Shown here piece by piece: positions 1 through 9,792 of a stretch of 64,000 nt of DNA; position 1 is the stretch's first letter; the number at the start of each line of letters is the position of its first letter. The translations under genes were made by a program, and so were the position numbers. The notes under the pieces are model-generated. The model had not been told where the DNA came from and did no database searches. It saw only the letters and a program-made list of their open reading frames with translations. Source of the DNA: Sphingobacterium bambusae (GTDB lineage Bacteria > Bacteroidota > Bacteroidia > Sphingobacteriales > Sphingobacteriaceae); NCBI RefSeq assembly GCF_033955345.1, contig NZ_CP138332.1, forward strand, positions 1,488,001 to 1,552,000. The letters are read 5' to 3'.

Positions 1-505
1 AAAGTAGTTCAAATTCTTTTTTCGCCAAGGTAATACGATCGGTGTCGCGATACACCAGGAATGAATCCCGATCGATCACCAAATCCATAATCTCCAACTT
101 ATCACCGCTACTAATCTCTGCCTCCGCGGTATTGCGTCTTAGGATTGCGTTAATGCGGCTCATCAGCGCACGGGGTTTGATCGGTTTCGCGATATAATCG
201 TCAGCACCGACATTGAAACCCGCAATTTCGGAATACTCCTCGCTACGAGCGGTCAAAAACACCATGAACGTATGCTTAAACTCGGGCATAGAACGCATCA
301 AACGACAGGCTTCTATACCGTCCATTTCGGGCATCATCACATCCAAAATAATCAAATCTGGGTTGACCTGTTTAGCCATATCGATGCCTTCTCTACCATT
401 GTGGGCCTGATAAACTTGATATCCTTCTTTTGTGAGATTATACGCTATCAAATCAACGATATCGTGCTCATCATCTACCACTAGTATTTTCTGGTTGGCG
501 CTCAT
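1..505 (-). CDS. OmpR/PhoB-type response regulator, partial (3' end outside window)
   Basis: Reading the minus strand from the ATG at 505 gives a receiver domain that runs into the beginning of a winged-helix output domain before the left edge cuts it. Visible are the acidic pair in KILVVDDE (residues 11-12), the phospho-acceptor Asp55 in LIILDVMMPEMDG, the switch Thr in FLTARSE and the conserved Lys in DDYIAKPI. The part after about residue 120 (KLEIMDLVIDRD) matches the first strands of a PhoB-type DNA-binding domain. It would bind promoter DNA when phosphorylated by a histidine kinase. A kinase gene may lie just outside the window; the kinase at 41.9-43.6 kb has its own regulator. The target regulon cannot be told from the sequence. 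Confidence 0.9.
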   Translation of the reverse strand, partial: MSANQKILVVDDEHDIVDLIAYNLTKEGYQVYQAHNGREGIDMAKQVNPDLIILDVMMPEMDGIEACRLMRSMPEFKHTFMVFLTARSEEYSEIAGFNVGADDYIAKPIKPRALMSRINAILRRNTAEAEISSGDKLEIMDLVIDRDSFLVYRDTDRITLAKKEFELL

Positions 506-600
506 TACTTTTTTTTTGCTAAATTATGTACTAAATGGTAAAATAAAGTTAAAGCAACGTTATTAAATTGTTAATACTTAACACTAGTTAAACATAAAAT

Positions 601-1695
601 TTAATTTAATGTTTTCTCGAGGAAACGCTCCAGCTCTTTACCCCGTAAATTCTTAGCTATAATGAGGCCATCCGGATCCAGTAGGTAAGAAGTTGGTATA
701 GCCTTGATCCGATAGTCTGTAATCAAGGACGAGCTCCAAGCCTGCAAGTCCGACACCTGCATCCACTCCAATTTATCATCCTCGATCGCCCGCATCCAAC
801 TGCCCGGATTGTTATCCAGGGATACGCCTAAGACCGTAAAGTTCTTGTCTTTGAATGCCTGATACTGTTTGACAATATTCGGGTTTTCCTGTCGACAAGG
901 AGCACACCAGGATGCCCAAAAATCTACCAGTACATATTTCCCTCTAAAATCCGATAGATTTACCGATTTATTGTTGGGGGTAAACGACGCAATATTAGGC
1001 GCAGGCTGTCCTACTGCCAAACGCTTCAACTTCTTGGCCTCTTCCTTAAATTGAGAAACATACCTATTGTCTGGAAATTTAGCATCAATCTCTTCAGCAT
1101 AGGCTAATATTTCCGCTTCTGCCACATCCGGATCCAACGTACTAATTGCGTAAAAACCTGCCAAGTTGGGCTGTGCTTTCGCAAAGCCAACGGCCTGCCT
1201 CGTGTATAGTGCCAATTTAGATTTAAATTCGGCAAGATAATCAAAGCGAAGGCTTTCTATCTCTTCCGCAGATTTGTTCAAGGTTGCCTTCGCAAAAGCC
1301 CCCTGCAGGGAGTCCTGCACATACTCCTTGCGCCGTTTATAGGGCGCAAAGTCTTTCAAGGCCGTCGATAGTCCAGACCCTTCTACCGTATAATTCTCTG
1401 GTTGATGCATATCCGCAACAAAGGTCAATTTCTCTCCAGGGCTTAGAATAACCGGATATTTATTGTTTCCTATCGCCAAAGAAAGCAATCGTGGTTGTGT
1501 CGCTTCACGTTCGAAAGTAAATCTATTCCCATCTGCAAGAAACACCGAATCCAATTTCCGATCGCCTTCGTAGAAAGCAACAACCTTTACATTTCCGGGG
1601 TTATCGATATGTCCAGAAACGTGGATAACATCACTATTAGTACAACTCGACAGCGCATATACTGCACTCAACAAGCTCAGAAAAAGTCCTCTCAT
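601..1695 (-). CDS. TlpA-like thiol-disulfide oxidoreductase lipoprotein with DUF4369-like N-terminus
   Basis: This 364-residue protein starts with a lipoprotein signal peptide (AVYALSSC, lipid Cys18). Residues about 24-120 resemble the beta-rich DUF4369 domain that precedes thioredoxin domains in many Bacteroidota proteins. Residues about 228-364 are a TlpA/AhpC-type thioredoxin fold with the active site WCAPC (Cys264 and Cys267) after VLVDFWAS. It is expected to be anchored in the periplasm and to reduce disulfides in client proteins; clients are unknown. It begins 11 bp after the alaS stop on the same strand, so the two are probably co-transcribed. The fold is certain, the physiological role is inferred. 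Confidence 0.88.
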   Translation of the reverse strand: MRGLFLSLLSAVYALSSCTNSDVIHVSGHIDNPGNVKVVAFYEGDRKLDSVFLADGNRFTFEREATQPRLLSLAIGNNKYPVILSPGEKLTFVADMHQPENYTVEGSGLSTALKDFAPYKRRKEYVQDSLQGAFAKATLNKSAEEIESLRFDYLAEFKSKLALYTRQAVGFAKAQPNLAGFYAISTLDPDVAEAEILAYAEEIDAKFPDNRYVSQFKEEAKKLKRLAVGQPAPNIASFTPNNKSVNLSDFRGKYVLVDFWASWCAPCRQENPNIVKQYQAFKDKNFTVLGVSLDNNPGSWMRAIEDDKLEWMQVSDLQAWSSSLITDYRIKAIPTSYLLDPDGLIIAKNLRGKELERFLEKTLN

Positions 1696-1706
1696 TCCGA
1701 TAATTT

Positions 1707-4319
1707 TTATTTTACAAAATCCCGTGCTCTAGCAATGGCAGATGACAGTCCAGCACTTAGTTTACCACCAGCGGTCGCAAAAAATGGTTGTCCACCGCCA
1801 CCTCCTTGGATATCTTTTGCCAGATCCTTCACAATAGTCCCCGCATTCCAGCCACGGGCTTTAGCGAGCTCGTCCGAGATAGCGACAGTAAGGCTTGGCT
1901 TACCATCAAAATTAGCGCCGATTACCAAGAACAGGTTTTCTACTTGGCCCTTCAACGCGTAAGCCAATGTTTTCACGGCATCAGCATTCGGAAGATCCAC
2001 CTGTACCGCTAAGAAATTCACCCCATCGATTACTTCAAATTTAGACTCGAGGTCTTTCTTCATCGCGAGCGAACGCTCCCGTATATTGTTTTCGATTTCC
2101 TTCTTCAGATCACCATTGTCATCGATCAATTTCGAGACCGCCGAAACGAAATCTTTGGGATTGTTCAACAAGTCGCGCATCTTGGCCACAAGTTCAAACT
2201 GCTCGCGAATGACAGCGTAGGCCTGTGTGCCGGTGATAGCCTCGATACGACGTACACCCGCTGCCACTGCTGACTCAGAAGTGATCTTGAAAAACCCAAT
2301 TTGTCCGGTAGCAAGGACATGGGTACCGCCACAAAGCTCCTTGGAGAACGTTTCATCAAAGGAAATCACGCGAACATAGTCGCCATACTTTTCACCAAAA
2401 AGAGCCGTAACGCCAGCATCTAATGCATCCTGAAAAGGCACCATGCGTTCTTCCTTCAACGCAATATTTTCACGTATCTTCTGGTTCACGATGTCTTCTA
2501 CCTGTTTGATTTCTTCTGCTGTGATTTTAGCAAAATGCGATACATCAAAGCGCAAAATATCCTGCGTAACCAACGAACCTTTTTGATTAACATGGTCGCC
2601 CAACACGGACTTCAATGCAGCATGTAGCAAGTGCGTTGCAGAGTGGTTGTTTTCTGTATCTTGGCGTTTCGCGCTGTCGACTATCGCTTTAAAGTTTCCT
2701 TCCAAACTGATGGGTAGCGCCTGTACAAAATGCACGATCAATCCATTCTCTTTTTTCGTATCGAGTATATATGTTTTTTCGTTATTGTCAGATATCAACA
2801 CACCGGAATCACCTATCTGTCCACCGCCTTCCGCATAAAAAGGCGTTACAGAGAGAACAAGTTGATATTGTTCCTTTCCTTTCGCCGTTACTTTGCGATA
2901 TTTGAGCACTTGTGTCGTAGCCTCCAATTGATCGTAGCCCACAAAAACACTCTCTTCATCATCCTGAAGTACAACCCAATCACCCGTGTCAACTGCTGTG
3001 GCTGCACGCGAGCGTTCTTTTTGTTGTTGCAATGCGTGCTGAAATCCATCCATATCCACGGTCAGTCCTTTCTCACGCGACAATAAGTCGGTAAGGTCAA
3101 TAGGAAATCCGAAGGTATCGAAGAGCTCGAAGGCGAAATCACCATCCACGGCACGGTGATCTGCAGCATAGTTTTCAAAACGTTGGATACCAGTCGTCAG
3201 CGTACGTAGAAAGGAAACTTCCTCTTCCAGCACCACTTTTTGCACAAAGCCTTGCTGTTGTATCAATTCATCAAATACACCTTCAAACTGCTTCGCCAAC
3301 AGCGGCACAAGCTCGTTTAAAAATGGCGATTTAAAATCTAAAAAAGTATAGGCGTAACGCACCGCGCGACGCAGGATACGACGGATGACATAGCCCGCTT
3401 TGTTATTGGAAGGCAACTGCCCATCTGCAATGGCAAAACTTACCGCACGTATGTGATCGGATAGTACACGCATCGCGATATCCGTTTTTTCGTCGGCTCC
3501 ATAAGCAATACCAGAGCGACCTGCTATATATTGAATGATAGGCTGAAAAACATCCGTATCATAATTGGACGTCTTGCCTTGGATAGCCCGCACGAGGCGT
3601 TCAAATCCCATCCCGGTATCGATATGTCGTGCTGGCAACGGTTCGAGCGAACCATTCTTCAACCGATTGTATTGCATGAATACCAAGTTCCAAATTTCGA
3701 TAACCTGTGGATGATCTGCATTTACCAAATCTTGTCCAGGCTCCGCAGCACGTTCGGCATCGCTACGCATATCAAAATGGATCTCCGAACAAGGACCACA
3801 AGGCCCTGTCTCGCCCATCTCCCAAAAGTTATCCTTTTTATTACCCAAAAGAATACGGTCTTCCGCAATAAGTGCTTTCCAAAAGTCGAAAGCTTCCATA
3901 TCGCGTGTCAAGCCTTCTTTATCGTCGCCCTCGAAAATTGTCACATACAAACGGTCTTTATCCAGTTTATAGACCTCTGTCAACAATTCCCATGCCCAGC
4001 TAATGGCCTCTTTCTTAAAATAATCGCCAAAAGACCAATTGCCCAACATCTCGAACAAGGTATGGTGATAGGTATCAATCCCTACTTCCTCCAAGTCGTT
4101 GTGTTTTCCCGACACACGCAAACAGCGTTGTGTATCGGCCACGCGTGCAAATTTCGGCTGTGCTTCACCGAGAAAGAACTCTTTAAATTGGTTCATTCCT
4201 GCGTTTGTGAACATCAGGGTAGGATCGTTCTTCACGACAACAGGTGCCGACGGTACAATTTGATGGGACTTGCTTTTGAAAAAACTTAAATAAGCTTCAC
4301 GTATCTCTTTACTGGTCAT
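1707..4319 (-). CDS. alaS: Alanine--tRNA ligase
   Basis: The 870-residue product has the full alanyl-tRNA synthetase layout. A class II catalytic core opens with KEIREAYLSFFKSKSH and RCLRVSGKHNDLE. The editing domain has the zinc-binding motifs HSATHLLHAALK (about residues 555-570) and CGGTHV. The C-terminal DHHA1-like part has the glycine run GGGGGQPFF. It charges tRNA-Ala in the cytoplasm and hydrolyses mischarged Ser- or Gly-tRNA-Ala. Length is normal for the family. The ATG at 4319 is the natural start, and the TlpA-like lipoprotein gene follows 11 bp after the stop. The large + strand ORF at 3531-4289 is a shadow of this gene. Confidence 0.98.
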   Translation of the reverse strand: MTSKEIREAYLSFFKSKSHQIVPSAPVVVKNDPTLMFTNAGMNQFKEFFLGEAQPKFARVADTQRCLRVSGKHNDLEEVGIDTYHHTLFEMLGNWSFGDYFKKEAISWAWELLTEVYKLDKDRLYVTIFEGDDKEGLTRDMEAFDFWKALIAEDRILLGNKKDNFWEMGETGPCGPCSEIHFDMRSDAERAAEPGQDLVNADHPQVIEIWNLVFMQYNRLKNGSLEPLPARHIDTGMGFERLVRAIQGKTSNYDTDVFQPIIQYIAGRSGIAYGADEKTDIAMRVLSDHIRAVSFAIADGQLPSNNKAGYVIRRILRRAVRYAYTFLDFKSPFLNELVPLLAKQFEGVFDELIQQQGFVQKVVLEEEVSFLRTLTTGIQRFENYAADHRAVDGDFAFELFDTFGFPIDLTDLLSREKGLTVDMDGFQHALQQQKERSRAATAVDTGDWVVLQDDEESVFVGYDQLEATTQVLKYRKVTAKGKEQYQLVLSVTPFYAEGGGQIGDSGVLISDNNEKTYILDTKKENGLIVHFVQALPISLEGNFKAIVDSAKRQDTENNHSATHLLHAALKSVLGDHVNQKGSLVTQDILRFDVSHFAKITAEEIKQVEDIVNQKIRENIALKEERMVPFQDALDAGVTALFGEKYGDYVRVISFDETFSKELCGGTHVLATGQIGFFKITSESAVAAGVRRIEAITGTQAYAVIREQFELVAKMRDLLNNPKDFVSAVSKLIDDNGDLKKEIENNIRERSLAMKKDLESKFEVIDGVNFLAVQVDLPNADAVKTLAYALKGQVENLFLVIGANFDGKPSLTVAISDELAKARGWNAGTIVKDLAKDIQGGGGGQPFFATAGGKLSAGLSSAIARARDFVK

Positions 4320-4488
4320 GGACTATTAAAAAATTTTAATTGTGCGAAGTTACTTAAAATTGATTGCTCTTACAATCCACATCCTTCAGGAGGAGCTGAT
4401 TAGGGTTAAATCTGACAAATAGCTAACCCTCGTCGCAATATTTCCTATATATTTTACGTATATTTAGGCAGTAATCCACCATATTTCT

Positions 4489-5340
4489 ATGAAGAAACTC
4501 CTCGTCCCAACTGATTTTTCAGATAACGCCTTTCTTGCCGCACAGTATGCTGCGGAGCTCTGTAGAAAACATAAATACAGTTTACACATCATCCATTTTT
4601 ATACGGCAAGCTCTTCGGCTTTTGCGGACAATGAGCTGACGGAGGAAACCGAACACACCGGTGTATTGAAGGCCGACATAACAATCAAGGCATGGGCCGA
4701 ACGACTGAAACAACAGTATCCGACAGTGTTGATATCTTTTCATAACGAACGCGGGTTGCTTGACGAAGCGCTGGCCAAGGAAGCATCGCGCGATGGATAC
4801 GCTGCCATTGTGATGGGCACTACAGGTGCCACGGCCGACAAAAATATATTCTGGGGTAGCAACACCGCTTTGGTAACGACAAAATCACCTATTCCGGTGA
4901 TTGCCATTCCAAACCGACCCTTTGCCGTGGACGTCCAAAAAGTTGGTCTGCTTACCAATTTCAACCAGGAGGAACTGCTGACTCTACAGGAATTTGCACA
5001 CACCTTCAAAGAAACCTTTGACCTCAGCCTTATCCATGTGTTTAAGGAAAGCGAATCCGCTTCATCGATCCACGATCGGCTAGATTCATGGTCTTTCAAT
5101 GTAGAAGAGTTTTCCGCTGTTCGTCATATCGAGAAGCTTGTAGCCCCGGTGGTTAAAGACGACAAAGATTTAGATACTATACCAGAGGTTGTTGCCCAAC
5201 TTATCGAGGAAAACCATATCGATATGATCTTAGTATCCAAAAGTCGAAAAACCTTTATCGAACGTCTTTTTACCGGTTCGGTATCAAAGGCTATTGCCCT
5301 TGATCTCCAAAAACCGGCTTTCTTTGGAAAAACCATTTAA
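4489..5340 (+). CDS. Universal stress protein, tandem UspA domains
   Basis: A 283-residue protein beginning with the UspA start pattern KKLLVPTDFSDNAFLAAQYA. The first UspA domain (about residues 1-145) contains the nucleotide-binding loop pattern MGTTGA followed by WGSNTA. The second half (about 150-283) is a degenerate UspA domain ending with SKSRKTFIERLFTGSVSKA. Proteins of this type are cytoplasmic, often bind ATP and accumulate in stress or stationary phase. The next gene, 11 bp downstream, is a paralogue, so this is a two-gene operon born by duplication. The ATG at 4489 is preceded by an AT-rich stretch but no clear promoter box was recognised. Confidence 0.93.
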   Translation: MKKLLVPTDFSDNAFLAAQYAAELCRKHKYSLHIIHFYTASSSAFADNELTEETEHTGVLKADITIKAWAERLKQQYPTVLISFHNERGLLDEALAKEASRDGYAAIVMGTTGATADKNIFWGSNTALVTTKSPIPVIAIPNRPFAVDVQKVGLLTNFNQEELLTLQEFAHTFKETFDLSLIHVFKESESASSIHDRLDSWSFNVEEFSAVRHIEKLVAPVVKDDKDLDTIPEVVAQLIEENHIDMILVSKSRKTFIERLFTGSVSKAIALDLQKPAFFGKTI

Positions 5341-5351
5341 CACCTTTTGTC

Positions 5352-6218
5352 ATGAAAAAAATATTGATTCCCGTAGACTTCTCTGAATATTCGCAATGTG
5401 CGGTAGATTATGCCTGCCAACTGATTATTGCGAACGAAAGTCAACAAGAGTTGGATTTAGTGCATGTTTTCACCAATCAATCCAACCTGTATGTCAACCG
5501 ACAATTGAGCCCAGATTTGGTAGACCCTCAGGTAGAAATCTCCAAAAAAGAGATGAAAAAGCTGAAGGAAATTATCCATATCAAATACCCAAATATCGTA
5601 TGCCACGAGATCTTTAAATCTGGAAATCTATTTGAGGAAGTTAGCAAGGTGACCGCTACCTTTGCTTATGACGCCGTCATTATGGGTACCAAGGGAACTT
5701 CTGGTCTGGAAGCCATCTTTTTGGGCAGCAACACCTACGATGTTATCCTCAATACAAAAACGCCGGTCTTTGGCATTCCTAAAAATTCCGATAAGTTTAA
5801 AAAAGATCGTATAGGCCTGCTCTGCAACTTTAAAATTGCTGAACTCGAGGCTCTGCAACAGGCGATCAAACTATTTGGCAAAGACTTTGAGCTCATTTTG
5901 ATCCACGTCAATAAAGAGGATAAGGATATTAAGGCTATTGACGCTCAATTTAAGCAATGGATTGACGAGATTATTGCACAAACCGGGATAGATAATATTT
6001 CCTATACGGTGAAGGCACAGGTACTGTACAATCATGTCGTAGAGAATATTTCCCATGCCATCAACAATGCGCTGATCGATGAGCAGATTGATATTATGCT
6101 GGTCACAAAAAGTAGAAAAAGCTTCTTCCGTCAAATTGTTGGCGAAAACATAGTACGAAAACTCGCCTACCAAATGACCGTTCCGACATTGTTTGCACGC
6201 GTTCACGCGAAAAGTTAG
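5352..6218 (+). CDS. Universal stress protein, tandem UspA domains (paralogue)
   Basis: The 288-residue product repeats the architecture of its upstream neighbour: KKILIPVDFSEYSQCAVDYA at the N-terminus, the loop MGTKGTSG followed by LGSNTYDV near residues 113-132, and a second, weaker UspA half ending TKSRKSFFRQIVGEN. The shared C-terminal pattern SRKxF(I/F) in both genes points to a tandem duplication that has since diverged widely. The protein is probably cytoplasmic and stress-related, and may pair with the upstream protein. A hairpin follows the stop at 6236-6274. Confidence 0.93.
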   Translation: MKKILIPVDFSEYSQCAVDYACQLIIANESQQELDLVHVFTNQSNLYVNRQLSPDLVDPQVEISKKEMKKLKEIIHIKYPNIVCHEIFKSGNLFEEVSKVTATFAYDAVIMGTKGTSGLEAIFLGSNTYDVILNTKTPVFGIPKNSDKFKKDRIGLLCNFKIAELEALQQAIKLFGKDFELILIHVNKEDKDIKAIDAQFKQWIDEIIAQTGIDNISYTVKAQVLYNHVVENISHAINNALIDEQIDIMLVTKSRKSFFRQIVGENIVRKLAYQMTVPTLFARVHAKS

Positions 6219-6235
6219 CATTCCGAAAACAAGCC

Positions 6236-6274
6236 CCCTGCACATAACGATTTTCACATTACCTATGTGCAGGG
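6236..6274 (+). terminator. Hairpin after universal stress protein pair
   Basis: CCCTGCACATA at 6236-6246 pairs perfectly with TATGTGCAGGG at 6264-6274 around a 17-nt loop. It lies 18 bp after the stop of the second usp gene. There is no long T run, so it may be a processing or mRNA-stabilising hairpin rather than a strong terminator. Confidence 0.55.
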
Positions 6275-6436
6275 TTCATACACCATCAGTCCGATCTCCC
6301 TTCTGTTCGTGGATTTCCATGTCATATAGCGACTACAAAATTTGGTCTATAACAGAAATTTTATTTTAAGTCATTTTTTTGGCAAAACAATTGCATAAGG
6401 TTGAACATACATTTAACAACGTTTAACAATTTGTAC

Positions 6437-7783
6437 ATGGGAAACTTTAACTCTAAAAGAAACGTCGCCTTTTTAGGCTTGTCGTTCATGATCGGTAGTT
6501 TGACTGTTGCACAGGCGCAGAACAGAACGACCATTGAAGGCACTACACCACTAGGGCCAGAGACGCAGTACCGCACTTGGTCTATTGGTGTCAATGCAGG
6601 TTTATTAAACCAAAGCAACATTTTCGGATTCAACCAAGATGGATTCAACAAATTGGAGCATAATGTGGGTTACAGTGCCTATATCAAAAAACAGATTTCA
6701 CCTTCATTTGGCATCAAAGCACAATATCTAGGTGGTAAGGTTGGTGGCATTAATGAAGATGCGATCACGGGCGAGATCTCTGCTTTTGAAACGAAGATGC
6801 CTTGGTCTGGCGCCATATCTGGAGAGTGGACGATGGCCAACACCAACTGGCGTTTCTTCAACAGTATTATCAAGCCCTATGCGGCAATTGGTATCGGTGC
6901 TCTAAATTTCGAAACCAGCACCACTATTGGAGACCAAATGACTACAGCGGAAAGCCAAACGAAACTGTATGTTCCTGTGGATTTCGGATTTAAATTTGCC
7001 GTTGCCAAAGGCATCAACTTGGATCTTGGCTACCAACTGAACTGGGCAAACCAAGATTTTGATGGAAAAGCAGGCGGGCAATACAAAAATGACCTGTTCT
7101 CCTACGCACATGCAGGCATCGAGGTTGCGCTGGGTAGCGGATCAAAACCGACATTGAGCAACTCAAATCCTGTTGCCACTTTAGTCAATGATTATACCGC
7201 TAAGTATGATGATCTAAAAGCGGAACGTGATGAGCTTGTTGCAGCCAACAATGCATTGAAATCACAGATGGAGACCTTAAACCAAGAGTTGCAGGACGAC
7301 GATGGTGATGGCGTCGCAAACCGTTATGACAAATGTCCTAATACACCTGCAGGCGTTAAAGTGGACGGATCGGGATGTCCGCTTCCAGAAATGAAGAACG
7401 AAACTCGGGTAATCGAAAAAATTGTTGTTACCGAAGAGGATCGAAAAGTTGTCGATGAGGCGATTAAAAACCTTGAATTTGATTTAAGCAAATCGACCAT
7501 CCGTTCGACATCTTTCCCTTCATTGAACAGCGTTGCGTCTTTGCTTATCGAGAAGAACTTCAGCTTGAAGCTAGCGGGCCACACCGACAACACCGGTTCT
7601 ATGCAAATCAACATGCGTTTGTCGAAAGAGCGTGCGGAAGCTGTAAAAGCATATTTGGTTTCCAAGGGAGCCAATGCATCGCGTATTGAGGCTACGGGCT
7701 ACGGTCCAAATCAGCCTATTGCTACCAATGCAACAGCTGAAGGCCGCCAAGCGAATCGCCGTGTAGAGTTTACGCTTTATTAA
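6437..7783 (+). CDS. OmpA-family outer membrane protein with TSP3 calcium-type linker
   Basis: The ATG at 6437 was chosen over an in-frame TTG at 6401 because it gives a standard signal peptide (MGNFNSKRNVAFLGLSFM, cleavage after AQAQ). About residues 35-230 look like an eight-strand outer-membrane barrel. A short coiled-coil-like segment (DLKAERDELVAANNALKSQ) is followed by an Asp-rich thrombospondin type-3 repeat (DDDGDGVANRYDKCPN) and the peptidoglycan-binding OmpA_C domain (LAGHTDNTGS, LSKERAEAVKAYL, EGRQANRRVEF). It ties the outer membrane to the cell wall. Length (448 residues) and architecture match the abundant OmpA proteins of Bacteroidota. Confidence 0.93.
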   Translation: MGNFNSKRNVAFLGLSFMIGSLTVAQAQNRTTIEGTTPLGPETQYRTWSIGVNAGLLNQSNIFGFNQDGFNKLEHNVGYSAYIKKQISPSFGIKAQYLGGKVGGINEDAITGEISAFETKMPWSGAISGEWTMANTNWRFFNSIIKPYAAIGIGALNFETSTTIGDQMTTAESQTKLYVPVDFGFKFAVAKGINLDLGYQLNWANQDFDGKAGGQYKNDLFSYAHAGIEVALGSGSKPTLSNSNPVATLVNDYTAKYDDLKAERDELVAANNALKSQMETLNQELQDDDGDGVANRYDKCPNTPAGVKVDGSGCPLPEMKNETRVIEKIVVTEEDRKVVDEAIKNLEFDLSKSTIRSTSFPSLNSVASLLIEKNFSLKLAGHTDNTGSMQINMRLSKERAEAVKAYLVSKGANASRIEATGYGPNQPIATNATAEGRQANRRVEFTLY

Positions 7784-7807
7784 TAAATAGGCGTTATACA
7801 TAGCAAA

Positions 7808-7838
7808 GGGGCATCTTTATCGAGATGCCCCTTTTTTT
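7808..7838 (+). terminator. Rho-independent terminator, probably bidirectional
   Basis: GGGGCATCT at 7808-7816 pairs with AGATGCCCC at 7823-7831 and is followed by seven T. An A run precedes the stem, so it can stop the ompA-type gene on the + strand and the convergent acyl-CoA ligase gene on the - strand. Confidence 0.9.
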
Positions 7839-7854
7839 ATTTTCTATGGTTCAG

Positions 7855-9621
7855 TTAATTAAACATCTCTTCATACTCTTTCTGATAATGCTTTAAGATT
7901 TCTTTGCGTTTCATTTTGAGAGTCGGCGTTAATTCGCCACGTTCTATACTAAACTCAGCAGGTAGGATAGCAATCTTCTTAATCTGCTCCCAGTTTCCGA
8001 AGTGTTGATTTGCCTTTTTGACGTCTTGATTAACACGCTTGTGGATGGCTGAGCTTGTCAAAAACTGTTCTTTGGGAAGCGCCAACAAGGCAGGCTCGTT
8101 CACTTGTGCCCAGTCTTTAAGGTTCCCATAATGGGGAACAATCAAGGCCGCGGCATATTTCATACTATCGCCCACCACCATCGCCTGTTCAATGAACGGA
8201 GATTCTACCAGCTTGGTTTCAATAGGCTGCGGCACAATATACTTACCACCCGAAATCTTGAACATTTCCTTCTTGCGATCGATGATTTTCAGAAAACTAC
8301 CATCCACCCATTTGCCCACATCTCCCGTATAGAGCCAACCGTCTTTCAACACCTCCGCTGTTGCTTCCGGATTTTTGTAGTAGCCCTGCATAATATTGGG
8401 ACCCTTCACCAAAATCTCGCCGTCGTCAGCCAGCTTGATCTCGACATCCTTAACAGCATTCCCCACTGTCCCAACGCGTATACCTCGATCAAAAAAATTA
8501 ACCGAGATCAAGGGCGATGCTTCCGTCAATCCATAACCTTCAAAGATCGGAATACGTGCTGCCAACAATACGCGGATAATTCTGGATTGCAGCGAAGCAC
8601 TTCCCGACACGACGGTCACCAACTCGCCGCCCAAGGCTTCATGAAATTTATCCAAAACCAATCGCCGCGCTAAGCGTAGCTTCTGTCTATACAGTAGACC
8701 ATTATCGGCCCCGGTAGGATCAAAATCGCTAGCCACCGCAATCGCCCAATCGAAAATCTTTCGCTTTATGCCCGTCAAGGTGGATCCCGTTTTCATGATA
8801 TTTTCAAAAACCTTCTCCATAATACGCGGCACAGCCGTCATAATATGTGGCTTCACCTCTTTAATATTAGTCGCAATGTGCTCCAATCCTTCGGCAATAT
8901 GCACGCTGATGCCTATATAAAAGTAGGTGTAGATAACCATACGTTCATATGCATGGCAGGGAGGTAAAAAGGTGAGCGCTCGCGTATAAGCATTTAAGGG
9001 TGTTACTTCTCGTGCAGCAAAAACACTGCTGAGTATATTGCCATGTGTGAGCATGACACCCTTTGGCTTCCCGGTTGTGCCCGAGGTATAAACTAAAGTT
9101 GCTAAATCATCCCACTGCACCCGATCACGAAGAAGCTGCACCTGCTCATCAGCAAGCTCCTGTCCTATTTCAATCAGGGCTTTCCAATTTCGGGAATCTG
9201 CAAATTCGTTGATGGCAAAAATATAATGCAACGCGTAAATGCCGTCTTTCAAATTACATATCCGCTGGTACAACGATTTATCGCTGACAATACAGATCCG
9301 TATCTCAGCATCGTTGAAGATAAATTGATAGTCCGCATCCGTAATATTGGGATACATGGCTACCGTGACCGCACCGAGTTGCTGAATAGCAAAATCGATC
9401 ACATGCCACTCATACCGGCTCTCGGAAATCAACCCGACCCGATCACCCGCTTTAACACCCAAAGCAAGCAATCCCTTCGAAAGGGCAAGCGTTTGCGCTA
9501 AAAACGCTGCAGTACTTATCTTTTTCCATTCTCCTTCCTGCTTTACCGCGAACATAGGTAGCTCTGGGTAGAGCTCCAGTTGCCGATAAGCCAAATCAAA
9601 AATTCTGCGTGGTTCACTCAT
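7855..9621 (-). CDS. Long-chain fatty acid--CoA ligase (AMP-forming)
   Basis: The protein contains all core motifs of the adenylate-forming superfamily: the P-loop LVYTSGTTGKPKGVML, the GYGLTEASP motif, YTGDVGKW, and the hinge and catalytic region IDRKKEMFKISGGKYI with its C-terminal lysine region. It activates long-chain fatty acids to acyl-CoA for degradation or lipid recycling. The open frame extends to 9771, but the extra 50 residues overlap a terminator and are unlike the family. The ATG at 9621 (MSEPRRIFDLAYRQ) gives 588 residues, usual for the FAA1/FadD15-like branch. It is convergent with the OmpA gene and probably monocistronic. Confidence 0.93.
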   Translation of the reverse strand: MSEPRRIFDLAYRQLELYPELPMFAVKQEGEWKKISTAAFLAQTLALSKGLLALGVKAGDRVGLISESRYEWHVIDFAIQQLGAVTVAMYPNITDADYQFIFNDAEIRICIVSDKSLYQRICNLKDGIYALHYIFAINEFADSRNWKALIEIGQELADEQVQLLRDRVQWDDLATLVYTSGTTGKPKGVMLTHGNILSSVFAAREVTPLNAYTRALTFLPPCHAYERMVIYTYFYIGISVHIAEGLEHIATNIKEVKPHIMTAVPRIMEKVFENIMKTGSTLTGIKRKIFDWAIAVASDFDPTGADNGLLYRQKLRLARRLVLDKFHEALGGELVTVVSGSASLQSRIIRVLLAARIPIFEGYGLTEASPLISVNFFDRGIRVGTVGNAVKDVEIKLADDGEILVKGPNIMQGYYKNPEATAEVLKDGWLYTGDVGKWVDGSFLKIIDRKKEMFKISGGKYIVPQPIETKLVESPFIEQAMVVGDSMKYAAALIVPHYGNLKDWAQVNEPALLALPKEQFLTSSAIHKRVNQDVKKANQHFGNWEQIKKIAILPAEFSIERGELTPTLKMKRKEILKHYQKEYEEMFN

Positions 9622-9747
9622 AGTTTCATAAGTTGACACGACAGCGCTAACGGCTGTCTCTATTTCAAAAGAAACGTCTTTTGTAGGAAATTGTTCTATC
9701 TGTATACGGCCAGCAATGCGAGCCTCCTGCTCCCTATAGTACATAAA

Positions 9748-9782
9748 AAAGCCAGGCATCCCGAAGAACACCTGGCTTTTGC
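9748..9782 (-). terminator. Rho-independent terminator of the DEAD-box helicase gene
   Basis: On the minus strand, AAGCCAGG pairs with CCTGGCTT around a 14-nt loop and is followed by a T run. It starts about ten bases after the helicase stop codon. Confidence 0.88.
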
Positions 9783-9792
9783 AAAAAAATGA

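Noticed and set aside
1495..1962. 155-codon plus-strand frame across the alaS/TlpA junction
   Set aside because: Overlaps two certain genes in antisense and has no domain.
3531..4289. 252-codon plus-strand frame inside alaS
   Set aside because: It is the antisense shadow of a highly conserved gene and shows no domain.
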